A stretch of 64,000 nucleotides of DNA from Rotaria sordida. Lineage: Eukaryota > Rotifera > Eurotatoria > Philodinida > Philodinidae. Positions 32,676-43,745 of this stretch are shown one piece after another. Position numbers and translations under genes: made by a program. Location of the stretch: assembly GCA_905250125.1 (NCBI GenBank), contig CAJNOL010000851.1, forward strand, positions 34,287 through 98,286, in the 5' to 3' direction. Under the pieces are notes generated by a model. The model was not told the DNA's origin, did no database searches, and saw only the letters and a list, made by a program, of their open reading frames with translations. Each line of letters starts with the position of its first letter. Position 1 is the stretch's first letter.

Positions 32676-35046
32676 ACCTTGTTGTGTCGTAGTGTTATTA
32701 TTCAAGGTATTCAAGTTTTTCGCGTGATAATTCTATGTTCAATATTCTAAAGAAAAGATTTTTAAATCTACAAATAAAGATACCAAGTGATGCTTTAAGT
32801 AACTACATGCTAATGAATAGTCTTCTTCATGATGTGTTGTCTAGGCGCATTTTGAAAAGTAGTATGGTACGTGTTGATTACTTCTATCAGTTTTCAGGAT
32901 CAATCAGAAAAACGTACAGGTTAAATTGTAACGCTCCAATGTGAGTCACATATGGATACATAATTTTCTTATAATGTCCTAAAGATCAAGAGTAAAATAG
33001 AATTTGCCAGAATGGTCACTAATGAAAAATCTATCTTTCTGGTATTTATTTAATGGTTCTGATTTATTGATAAGTTCACAGGTATATCCAGTGGCGTCTT
33101 TTGAGAATTTAATCACAGTAGACAATTGGTTTCGCCACACTACCAACCAAGTTCCTTTATCTACGAATCGTACCTTAAGCATCGTGCGTATTGAAGTAGC
33201 AGAAAGTTGCCACATTCCTAGACTTCTCTACTTGGACTGCCGGTGCTCGGTTCAAGGACTATTAATTCATGTTTTGGCACTGAACATAAGTTATAGCTTA
33301 CCTCGTGCCCATCACCATCTAATCAGAGCAAAGATAACCGAAGAGGATTATGTTTTCGCCAGAAAACTATGATCATAGTCTTGTAGTGCGTGATGTTGTT
33401 TAGTTCCATGTTGCAATCTTACAAAGTCCATTGCCTGACATCGATAGAGGGGTCAAGACTAAATAAGTTGTTTGACAGAAATTAAGAAAAAAAAGTATTA
33501 TGTGAGGAAGAAATAAGCGTGATAAGGTTTTGCATTCTTCAAGTAGCTTATTGTGTGCCTTACATGTTGGGTATAACATGATCGGGCGTATTTCTTCCAT
33601 GGTCATCCATGACGGATAGCGCAGACAGGAAGATTATGGCAATATGGATAATTTAAACAAATACGAGCAGGTTGATAATATGCATTGCTCTGGATTGCGT
33701 ACGACACTAGCTGAAAACAAGAGATATTGAGGAAGAAGCAAACATCAGAACTGAAAGAAAATATAAAATGAGAAAAGTTGCAAGCTTGATGCGTTGAGCA
33801 CAGATCATATTGAGATACGCATGCATTGCAACGAATCTTGATTTTTCTAATTTTTTGATTGCTTTTTAGAAATCTTTCTTATTCATTCTAGTTGTGGCGA
33901 ATAATTCTGTGTTTTTCATTTTTCGACACTTTTATGGTAGAGCAAGTGAAATCCGTAAAATTAGAATAAGTCGCCAAACCTAGAGTGAATCACAATGATT
34001 TTTAAAAATCAGGAACCGCTGCGATGCATCGATACGTAATAACATGCTTGCGATTGACTGCATGCTAATTACAGATAAAATTAGTTCTTTGAAATATCTT
34101 CAAGCTCATACAATGATATTAGAGATGCTAAAAACAAAAATAGTCAAAAAATGCAGCATGAATCTAAGACAAAAATCTCCTGGTTACCTAATAACAAGAA
34201 ACATAAAACGATGTACTGCCATCGTTTTTAGTGTGATAACGAACTTTGCAAGCACATAATTGCTAACAATAGTTAATTCAATCCATATGTTCTCGTTCTC
34301 ATTTAACTAGCATGTCATTCTGCTGCTAGCGTATTAACAGCAACTTTATTCAAGATTTTGCATCATTTCAAAAAATGGTGTGAAGCGCTGGGAGGCAATA
34401 TTAGCTCTTTTCACTTGCGCATTAGAGAAGATCATTGTTTTTTTTCATCAGAAGAGAAGAATATTGTGTAAAGAGTATTTGATGAAAGAGCTAAGCGAAG
34501 ATTCAAAACGTTTTTGTGAGTGTGCAGATGTCGGCGAGTCTATGAGTCGGCAATGTTCGGGTGAGTGTGTGATTACGAGGAAGACGCTACATTTTGCTTT
34601 AGCTGTGTTTGTGACGTGAGTACAGATGGTTGAAGGTGGTAATGAAAATGGTTGAGCGTGGGTAGCGGCTTGGCTTTGAATGTGAGTGGCTGAAAACGTC
34701 AACCGATGTAGTCTACATGTATTTTGTGAGAATAGACATAAGTGGTTCATAAAACCACAGTTACACTACACCCACATCAGCCCGCACCTCACATTCACGC
34801 ACTCGCATTCTCACACCCTATTTAGCAAGATTTGCACTTCGGTAATTGCTAAGACTGCTACAGTAAGGTTCTTCTGCTATTCATAGTGTAACAACGATAT
34901 AACTTAAGTGATAAATTCTTTTTTGATTTCAAATATAAGAGTTCCTTGCTGAAATGTTAAAACATGTGCATGCAACTTTCTGATTGTCTTGAATTTTTGT
35001 ACGTAGAACGCACATACCATATAAGACATACTGGTCTCCTGTAAAA
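32676..35046. other. Gene-poor region
   Basis: Competing frames exist at 33004-33372 (plus) and 32979-33215 (minus); neither has a recognisable domain. A GT/CA-rich block lies at 34511-34825. No gene is supported. Confidence 0.35.
34511..34825. repeat. Long GT/CA-rich palindrome-like block
   Basis: A left part rich in GTGAGTGTG (TTTGTGAGTGTGCAG, GGGTGAGTGTGTGATT, GTTTGTGACGTGAG) is followed ~200 bp later by a CA-rich part (CTACACCCACATCAGCC, CACATTCACGCACTCGC, TCTCACACCCTA). This is the largest member of the family. Confidence 0.55.
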
Positions 35047-35111
35047 GAATGTGGATATGAGTGTAGATAAGATGAGAATGAACCTACGTCCATACCCACA
35101 CCCATACCCTA
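35047..35111. repeat. GT/CA-rich imperfect palindrome
   Basis: GAATGTGGATATGAGTGTAG on the left and CATACCCACACCCATACCCT on the right. It abuts the FLYWCH/MULE relic. Confidence 0.6.
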
Positions 35112-35119
35112 AAGAAACT

Positions 35120-35584
35120 CTAACGAAAAAATATTGGATATGTCAAGAAAATGGATGTTGTGCTTATGTGCACATTACTATTGCAATGTTGTACTGAAGA
35201 CTAGTGGTGATCACAATCATTTACTATATCCAGAAAATATGGAATTAAGATATGTTCGTACAAAAGTGAAAGAGTATGTAATGAATTAAACAAACCTGAT
35301 CAGTAAAATTTATGAAGACGAAGTTATTCTATCTCAAATGTCACCACGAACATTAGCAATTATGTCTTTAGCACGTAAACTATGTAAGGACAATGTACTA
35401 TTAACATAACTAGTTGTCTATTATAGTTTTCATTTTAGAACCTGGTTTAACATATATCAAAAGAAAAATGACACCTATTTTACCTGATTTAGCTATGTTT
35501 GAAATGCTTGAATCTTATCAAACAACTTTTAACAATGAACCATTTCTAACTCGAGATATTTTAATTCTTTTCTCTTGTCGATAA
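35120..35584 (+). pseudogene. Dead FLYWCH-type/MULE-associated gene fragment
   Basis: KYWICQENGCCAYVHI, then after a frameshift LKTSGDHNHLLYPENMEL, gives the C...C...H-x-H core of a FLYWCH zinc finger. TNLISKIYEDEVILSQMSPR follows past an in-frame TAA. Then comes a plausible intron (GTAAGG donor near 35381, TTTCATTTTAG acceptor near 35439) and PGLTYIKRKMTPILPDLAMF with SYQTTFNNEPFLTRDI. This order is typical of the N-terminal half of MULE-linked FLYWCH proteins common in bdelloids. The frameshift and stop make it non-functional, and the transposase core is absent. Confidence 0.7.
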
Positions 35585-35589
35585 TAGTA

Positions 35590-36277
35590 TTTTACTTAGG
35601 TATGATTTATTAAAATAATTTTGTCTTTTTCATTTATTAATAAAGTTATTGATAGGTAAATGACCTAAAAGTTGTATGCTGACATTTTCGACATAACTAT
35701 CATTAGACGTTTTCAGCATTCGATATTATTTTCTTCGATATTTTTTCCGGCATTTTAAATGTTCGATGATTGTTTTTTTCGACGTTTTCTATTTCGGCAT
35801 TTTTTCTTTCTGCGTTTTTTATGCATACCATCCGTGCGATGTTGAGAGACTCTCTGGAAATGCTATTGGTCAATATCGAGACGGGGAAATACTAGCCTTA
35901 GAAAGTAGTGCAAAGAGACAGTGTTATTAACTAATATGTTCGTTGATAAAAGATAAGTTATCATAGAGTTAAAAATAAGTATATAATTATTAAGAACACA
36001 AATAAAAAAGACACGAAGCAGAATTTTGATGTGTCATACTCACATTTGTATCTATTTCACTCATGATGAAGTTTTTCTTCTGCTATGGGATTCTAGACAA
36101 AAGACTCAACAGAAAGAGTTGGCTCGCAGTATCATTCCTTTTTTTCTTCTACCAATGCATTTTGACCAATGTTATCTCTACATGAATCTAAAAGAACGAG
36201 AAGAAGAAACAAGGCTAATGTGTAAAAGATAGAATGCAGGGTTTCACTTTCATTATCTACATCAAAGGACGAAGTCG
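35590..36277. other. Spacer with degenerate repeat
   Basis: 35680-35830 contains reiterated TTCGACATTTT/CGGCATTTT-like blocks, degenerate and ~15-30 bp apart. No gene is seen in the rest. Confidence 0.4.
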
Positions 36278-36529
36278 ATGGCGGGCGCGTGCACAACTTT
36301 ACTTCTCTGTCTTATCGCCTTAATTCTGCCACCTGTTGCTGTGTGGATTGCACGAGACAAAGTATGTAGTGGCACTGTATTCATCAATATTCTACTTACA
36401 TTACTTGGTCTTGTGAGTATTTTATTATTTTGTCATTGCAGATTATAATCATGTTTATTTATTCTATTTTACAAGGTTCCCGGTGTCATCCATGCTTGGT
36501 GCGTCATTCTCTGCTACAGCAACATTTAA
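36278..36529 (+). CDS. Pmp3/UPF0057 family small membrane protein
   Basis: Two exons, 36278-36412 and 36476-36529, over a 63-nt intron (GTGAGT donor, TTTTACAAG acceptor), encoding 62 residues. The halves read LIALILPPVAVWIARDKVCS and NILLTLLGL then VPGVIHAWCVILC. These are the two conserved helices of the Pmp3/UPF0057 family (LPPxGV...LLTLLGxxPGxIHA). Yeast Pmp3 and plant RCI2 relatives are plasma-membrane proteins tied to ion balance and cold or salt stress. Length matches the family (50-65). The gene was identified only after splicing, because each exon is very short. An alternative acceptor (CATTGCAG at ~36440) would break the conserved LLGLVPG motif. Confidence 0.9.
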
Positions 36530-38050
36530 TAACTAGTGATCACTTGATGAACTCTTAGTTGATTTTATCATTTCCATTCCATCGTATCTATTCACTAAAT
36601 AAATCATACTTTGGTGACCAATACCGGTCTGATAGCATTGAATATTATCGTTTTCTGCATTCAAAAAGCGATTATAAAAGATTAAATGGATCTGACATAA
36701 GGTTTTTTAAAGAAGTAACACATGAAAATTCTCTTAACGAAAACGACTAACCATTTCTTATTTAATATAAAAAATTCTGTATTAGGCATTACAATATTGT
36801 AGCAGATAATATATTCAAGATTCTTTGCGACTTTAGCTGCTGAATAATATTTTTCGACAGTGAATTTCAAGCGTGAAACAATAATTTTATCGAGCGTTTA
36901 ATTTCAAATAAGATAAAATAATTGTTGATAGAAATTCTCCTAGAAAATACATGTCTTCCCGTTCACATAATATAGGCTATGATATTCGTTTCTATAATGT
37001 TGGTTGAATTAAAAAATGACGCTGGAATAGAAACTCAAGGCAAATACTGATTTCAACAAAGCTATTAGCGCAGTCCCTGTAGGATTAAAATGTGAATCAT
37101 GATGTAGCTTTGGTTCAGAATCTGGATCTGAAAACTTTGTGTTAATTGCTTTCAAAAACTTTGGATCCGACAGACTCTAGAGACAAGATCCAAGTTTCTA
37201 CCTCTATACTTCAATACTGCTTTTAGATGATATTGTACAAAAAAAGACATGAACTAGACAAAACTTACATTCTATTCGCACTAAGATTAATGTCTTATCT
37301 GATTTTGATCAATCTTACCAATGTTTAAAAAAAAGATCTACTACTGTTGCTTTGATAGCCATTAGATTGCTGTTGAGTCAGCATGTTACGCACATTATCA
37401 ATAATTTGAATGAATGTTTGATATAAGAATCTCTATGTGAATTTCGAACCATATAATAGCGACCTCTATAGAATTTTAATCTTCTACACAAAGCGCAACA
37501 ATCGATTATTTTTAAGTGGTCGTTGGACACCCATTTATTCATTTTCTTTTTTCTGTATAAATGCAAAACTAGAGTTTCGCTTTGGAGGATTAGCTAATAT
37601 TTAGTTCCAACGATGTTATTCCTATTTAAATAAACATAATATACATCAATCTATTGCTATATCCACATAGATTCGTGATATTAGTAAATCTATTTGAGTA
37701 TATGAATGTTCTAGTTTCATTGAATGCAGATATGCCAATGATTTCAATTATTTTTGGTATCATAATCAATCGAGATATACATTATAAATGGTTAAATATA
37801 TGTGAACTCATCTCGAATCTAAGTTTGACCCTGGCAATAAATTCAGACTTATCATATTTAATAAAAATTTAGGATCATTTTCCTAATCTATAATATAATT
37901 CTAAACAATCATTAAGTCTAAATTATATCTAAACTATAGAATTAAATTGCATCTAACAGTTGAACATATAAAAAATTTTGATTTCTAATCTATTTTAAAA
38001 ATTTCGTTTTTTTCATCTTAAATTTAATATAAATCAAAAACTAATTTCAG
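36530..38050. other. Gene-poor region
   Basis: No supported gene; AT-rich with short frames only. Confidence 0.5.
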
Positions 38051-38893
38051 ATGAATCGTTTTTTATTACCTCGTTTAACTCCATCAATAATTCGTTTATG
38101 TTTTCGTTCAACATCAACAAATTTTGGTTTAACAAATCGTGATCGAAAACGTTTTTATAAACAAGTATCAATTATTGAATCATCACCAATACCAACAAAA
38201 TATGAAATATTACTTGATCAACATAAATTAAAAACACCATTAGGAAATATAATAACAATTGAAAATGAATTTCTTGCATTAGCACTTGCACATGAATGGA
38301 ATCAACAAATAAAAAAAATTGATTTAGCATCAATGCATTTAAATTCATTAATAAATACATTAATTGATAATCCATTAAAATTAACAAAAAATCAACATAT
38401 TGAAAAATTAATGTATTTTCTTGATTGGGATACAATACTTTATCGTTCAGATCAACCAGAAGAATTTCGACAATTACAAATTAAATCATGGGATCCAATT
38501 ATATTATTTATTAATGAACAATTTCATACAAATTTTCAAGCAACATGTAATCTTAATACGAAAGATCTTATTAATAAAAATGATCGAAATATTATTGAAA
38601 AATATTTATTAAATTTTGATGAATCATCATTAAATATATTTTTATTTATTGTTGAACAATTAAAATCTATATTATTAACTATTTGTTTAATAAAACAATA
38701 TCGTTCAATAGAAAATATTGCTACATTATCACGACTTGAAACAGAATTTCAAATATCACGTTGGAGTAATGTTGAACATTATCATGATTATGACATAATG
38801 GATACATGTTCAAAAATATCAGCTGCTTATTTAATTTTTTATTGTTTAAATAATAATATAACAAGAACAATTGTGACAAATGAAACAAATTAA
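38051..38893 (+). CDS. ATPAF2: Mitochondrial F1-ATPase assembly factor ATP12 (ATPAF2)
   Basis: 280 residues in one exon. The N-terminus MNRFLLPRLTPSIIRLCFRS is an amphipathic Arg-rich mitochondrial presequence. Conserved ATP12 blocks follow in order: RKRFYKQVSI, YEILLDQHKLKTPLGN, LALALAHEWNQQ, FLDWDTILYRSDQPEEFRQL with WDPII, and near the C-terminus LSRLETEFQISRWSNVEHYHDYD. The last is the signature stretch (human has a closely similar LEVEFQ...W...E..HDYE). ATP12 is a matrix chaperone that binds the F1 alpha subunit before assembly of the ATP synthase head. Length matches animal ATPAF2 (about 290). There are no oddities. The neighbours are gene-poor upstream and a spacer downstream. Confidence 0.95.
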   Translation: MNRFLLPRLTPSIIRLCFRSTSTNFGLTNRDRKRFYKQVSIIESSPIPTKYEILLDQHKLKTPLGNIITIENEFLALALAHEWNQQIKKIDLASMHLNSLINTLIDNPLKLTKNQHIEKLMYFLDWDTILYRSDQPEEFRQLQIKSWDPIILFINEQFHTNFQATCNLNTKDLINKNDRNIIEKYLLNFDESSLNIFLFIVEQLKSILLTICLIKQYRSIENIATLSRLETEFQISRWSNVEHYHDYDIMDTCSKISAAYLIFYCLNNNITRTIVTNETN

Positions 38894-41800
38894 TATATAA
38901 GAAAATTTCTATTTGTTTCGATATATTGAGATAAAAATTGGTTATAAAATAAGAAAAAAAAACACACACACACACATATGTTTCGTTGTTTTCATTTATT
39001 TTAGATGAATTATTTTGTATTATGAATAAAAATAGAAAAATTTTAAATAATAAGGTAAATAAATTTATTTAGTTTTATTAGAAATAGAAATTATCAATTG
39101 AATTGAAAGGTTATTTAATGTAAATGAAAAGTAGATCGTAATGTTATTTTTTTATGTTTGTGATGAAAGGATATTAATCAACAGATTGTCATATATCCAA
39201 GTTATCAAGAATATCAAAGAAATTGGATTGGTTATATATATTAGACATAAGAAAGATGCACTTCTATGCGATCGGAGATGAAAAAGAGACTGAAAATAAA
39301 GCAATTAATCTTTTTTCTCATGTCTTATTGAAAATCTTCAACAAGAGGTCTATTAATGACTAAATTGATTTCAGTATGAAAATCTTAAAAGAGTTCGTAT
39401 CCTTCAACAGAGTAAGACGAAATTTTCGTCCGAAAGTTTCAACTCAAATGAATACGTTTTTCTTAAGATATGAGATCTGTTATTGGGAAGAATTTGAAAC
39501 CTAAGAATACGAATCTATTTTATGATTTCATTTAAACTATGAGTCCTACTTATGAATTTCGAAAAGAGGCCATCGATTAGATTGTTTATGACAAAAGAGA
39601 ACAAGTGTGCTCGAAGCGAAGTTTCTTCGAGTATGGAATCTTTGTCTGCCAGATAATTTCATTGTGTTATGAGATGTAATATCCCTCTGAACCATCCATA
39701 TGTTTTGCATTCAATTTTATTTCGACTTGTTTTGCTAATTTCTTAAACGTTGTGACAACATCGGTATATCTCTCCTTTCTTAAACGATGCGATCGGTGTT
39801 GTGGGAAAGTCGAATAAAATGTAATTCCATCTGTGCTAATACTTCTTCTATCAAAAATCGTCACATCTGATGATCTTAACAACTCTCTGTACGAAGTCGA
39901 TCATTTCAATGTTGAGTCAAAATATCTTTCTTGCATCATCTTTTATTTTCAATAAGAAGAATTCAAACGATAAAATGTCAAACCTGAATTGCTAGTGTGA
40001 CAATTAATCTTCTCAATGGTATGGGCGGCGACCTTGTTTGCGTTCGCATTGACAAAATCTAGTCGTGAAAAGAATGGTTTGAAAATGTTTTCCTTCTACT
40101 GCACAGCAATTCGTCTCATCGATTCCACGCTTGTATCTGTATCGTATATACCAATAGATATTCAACGTCACGATTTGTATCTATTGCGTTTTTATAATAC
40201 TCCTACTATTTGCACTACAAAATTACTGATCAATTCTATTCTCATCCATCTCTGTTATGATCTAAATCGATGACAACTCTAATAAACGACCTGTCAGCCA
40301 ATAGACAGCACTACAAATTACAAATGGATCCGTTTGCTCCCTATTCTATTCCGTACTGACTGTCGTATCAGACTGTTACTTATTTTCTTTACTTGTCAAT
40401 TATTGGCGTCAATTTATTCCTTCAATATGGACTGCTTGCCATACATGATCTTTCCAATATGTATCAATCTAATTACAATGCTAGCTATTGTTATTAAAAA
40501 TTTCTTTTTTGTGAAGTCTTTTCCTTACGGTTTGAATCTTTTAACATATATGAAATATATGACTAATATTTTTAGTTGCCATTCTCTATCCATAACTTTT
40601 TATTTTGTATTCGGTTCTAGACGGTCAGGAGAACGTCGAATTTCGGTATTGGAATGTGACAACATCGAGATATTTATCCTCTGTCATAGTTATCTTTCTT
40701 ATTATCTTTATCTTTCTCTCTTTTTCTTTCCTATTTGTGTATATAAACGTATGTTCTGTGTGCAAACAATGCGTTTAAGGATATAAGGAAGTCGAGTAAA
40801 GTGTAATTTCATCCGTACTAATATTTCTTCTATCAAAAATCGTCATAAACATAAAACATGAATCTGAATTTAGGATATGATGAAGTTTTCATTTCGTTAT
40901 TATCTTCAAAATACAATAATCAAAAAATTCTAACCTATAAACATATTTCTTATGTTAGATCAGAGTAAAAATATATATGTGAATTTAAATGATATTTCCA
41001 CAAAAAAACATCACTAAATTCTTCTTATTCGAATTATTTATGAGAGAATTTGATCAAGTTTCAATTATATTCTTCGATTTGACAAAAAAAAAACCAATTT
41101 CTTTACTTTCGTATTGAATAGTATGTTAAATTAAATAGATATACAATACTTAGAGATGTATGATGTTAGAACATTAGAAAATATATTCTAACCGGATTGT
41201 TTTATAAAATAATTGAAACATAAAAAAAATCTATTTTTCATTTTTTTTTCTTTTTAGTTTTTGAATAACATATAATGTTTTAATTGGTTATTTACAATTA
41301 ATGAATAGCATCTTATTGAATAATGTGAAACAACATTGATTACAAAAAAAAACGAATATTTTAATTCTACTATTAAATTGTTGGAATAATTCAACGAGTA
41401 AGTTTGAAAATCTTTTAAACAAAAAAAATAAATCAATACTAAAATTTAGAGTTCGAAAAAAAAAATTTCACAGAAGGATTTTCGGAGAAATCTTAGTTTT
41501 TTTGATTCGGCTATATTCTGACATATTACAATTATCTTCTAACTTTGTCTGATCATGTAGAAATTTTTATCATAGATACTTTGAAGTAAAATTAATCTCT
41601 TTCGTGTCTGGATTTATAGAATTCTAAAAGCTACATTCCTTATCTTAGCTTCGAAGTTTAATATATTTTGCTTACGAAAAAAGCTCAAAACTATCTGTTA
41701 GATATAGTCGTAAATGTTTTCACTCCCATTGGAACACATGTCTGCATATTCTAGATGCTTTATCTGTGGTAAAAATTTCAGTCTAATTGGTTGCATTCAT

Positions 41801-42086
41801 GTCGAGAATTAACAGTAATCAAAAAAGACGGATGGGTATAATTAAATATGTTTGTTATAAAATATTTTATCATTGTTTTTCATCTTTTAGTTATCAAATA
41901 TTCAAATTCAAATTCAAATTTCAACAATCAATTATGAATATTCTAAATATTTTAATGACTGTCATGAAAGAAATAAAATAAAAAAATTAAATTAAAATAA
42001 TTATCGTTTTTTTTTTCTTTTGTTTGTACTTATTATTTTTTTAAGATACATCAAAACATTCCAAGTAGAAAATCAAAAATTTAATT
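38894..42086. other. Gene-poor region with a diverged direct repeat
   Basis: About 54 bp at 39813-39866 recur at 40790-40843 (shared ACTTCTTCTATCAAAAATCGTCA-type core). On the minus strand both read TIFDRR(S/N)ISTD(G/E)IT, suggesting pieces of a dead or fragmentary coding sequence. The rest of that frame (39667-39882 minus) matches nothing I recognise. No intact gene. Confidence 0.35.
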
Positions 42087-43390
42087 ATGTTACATGTATC
42101 ATCAATGTTAACTTATGGTTTTTTATCATTTATATTGGCATTTTTTAACAAGGCACTTTTTGAACTAGCTAATTTTCATAATACTTTAGTTGTAATTTTT
42201 TCTCAACTTAGTTTTATACTTATATTATTCCATATATTGGCTTATTTTCATTGTATAACATTACCTATTATGACAAAAACTGAAGCATATACATTACTTA
42301 TTCCATCTATTTTCTATTGTTTAACTACAGTATTATCTTTAGAAGCACTTTTGAAACTTAATGTAGCTGTATATGTTGTGATTAAAGTAAGTTTGAAAAA
42401 TAAAAAAGACAAAAACAACATTGCAAACGAATTAATATTGTTCGTGAAATGTTGATTTAGTCTTAGTAGTAATAGAATATGTACTGAATGTTTGTTTTTT
42501 CTTTGCATTTATAATTTAAATATTGAATAAATTTGATTCGAGAAAATGACAATAATAATCTTTTGTATTCTTTGTATATGATAAGTTTTAACTGAAATGT
42601 AAATCTTTGCTTACTTCATAATCACTGTATAGAACATTGTCTCATTTGTTTAATGAAAAAAAAAGAACGTGTTTTTTTTTATGTTGTAGCGTTGTACACC
42701 AGCATTAACCTTTGTTTTATCTGCAATAGTATTAAAGAAGCAAAATCTTAATATGAAAACAGGTTTATGTGTATTCACTATTACTATCGGTGCAGCAATA
42801 ACATCCATTGATGATGTATCCTATCATATGGAATCGTATATAATTGGAAGTTTTAGTGTATTATTTCATTCTCTTTATCTTCTTACAATCCAACGATATA
42901 GTGAACAACGAACATCCAATGATATTCTTTATATCAATAGTTTATTATCATTACCAATGATATTTATGTTAATGATAATATTTCCTAATGAATTATCAAA
43001 TATTAAATCTTATGAAGGTTATAATACAATAAATTTTTGGTTATTTTTTTTATTATCAACATTTGGTGGAGGTCTACTTAATGGTGCAACATTTTGGTGT
43101 ACAATTAAAAATTCAGCATTAACTACAACGTAATTATGAAAAAAATTTTTTGTTTATTATTATTTTAAATTTTATCTTATTTCAATAGTGTAGTCGGTGT
43201 TTTAAAAAGTGTTCTTCAAATATTTTTTGGTGTGTTTGCATTTGAGCAACTTCCAATTAATAATAAAACAATTATTGGTATTTTATTATCACTTATTGGT
43301 GGTACTATGTTTAGTTATTTTGAATATACAAATAAACAAACAAAATCAGGATTAAGTACGACCGATAATAATTCGGAACAAACGCTGTAG
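42087..43390 (+). CDS. SLC35-like nucleotide-sugar/drug-metabolite transporter
   Basis: Three exons: 42087-42386, 42690-43129 and 43189-43390. Phase is kept across both GT-AG introns and the product is 313 residues. It has about ten hydrophobic helices. Family marks are LTYGFLSFILAFFNKALF at the start (NK in TM1 is typical), ALLKLNVAVYVVIKRCTPAL across the first splice, FVLSAIVLKKQNL, the GAAITSIDD loop and the C-terminal VVGVLKSVLQIFFGVFAF. This is the layout of SLC35D/TPT-like sugar-nucleotide carriers of the Golgi or ER membrane. The KR(C)TP site where the two halves join is the usual K-RxxP region of the family. Substrate cannot be read from sequence. The tail NKQTKSGLST... lacks an obvious ER retrieval signal. 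Confidence 0.85.
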
Positions 43391-43745
43391 TCAACATTTA
43401 ACATAGAAGAAATGATAGTAAATGCTAAAAAAAACTTGTATATATATTTAATAACTTGTTATTTTTACATGAATTCTATCAGATTTTTAAAGGATAAATT
43501 TTTATTTTCAGGCTGCAAATTTATCCGACCAATGAAATCTGTATAAATCAAATTTCGTGTCATTAGTGATATAGAAAACATGTCTTATTAACTTTTTCTC
43601 ATTTTTAATCTCAAATATTGTTATATGTGATATATTCTATATTTTAGACTATATATAAATTTTCTTACATTAATTTTTTTTTTCTTCTTTGAATCTTATC
43701 TAATTAAATGAATAAGTATATTTGATGTACTTTCTAGATGTTATT
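43391..43745. other. Intergenic spacer
   Basis: Short spacer between two same-strand genes. CTTTCTAG at 43730-43737, just before the next ATG, could be a trans-splice or intron acceptor. Nothing else is seen. Confidence 0.4.

Noticed and set aside
32979..33372. Overlapping plus (122 codons) and minus (78 codons) frames
   Set aside because: The minus frame has a faint Ig-like flavour (DRFFISDHSGKFYFTL), but the evidence is too weak and no neighbouring exon was found.
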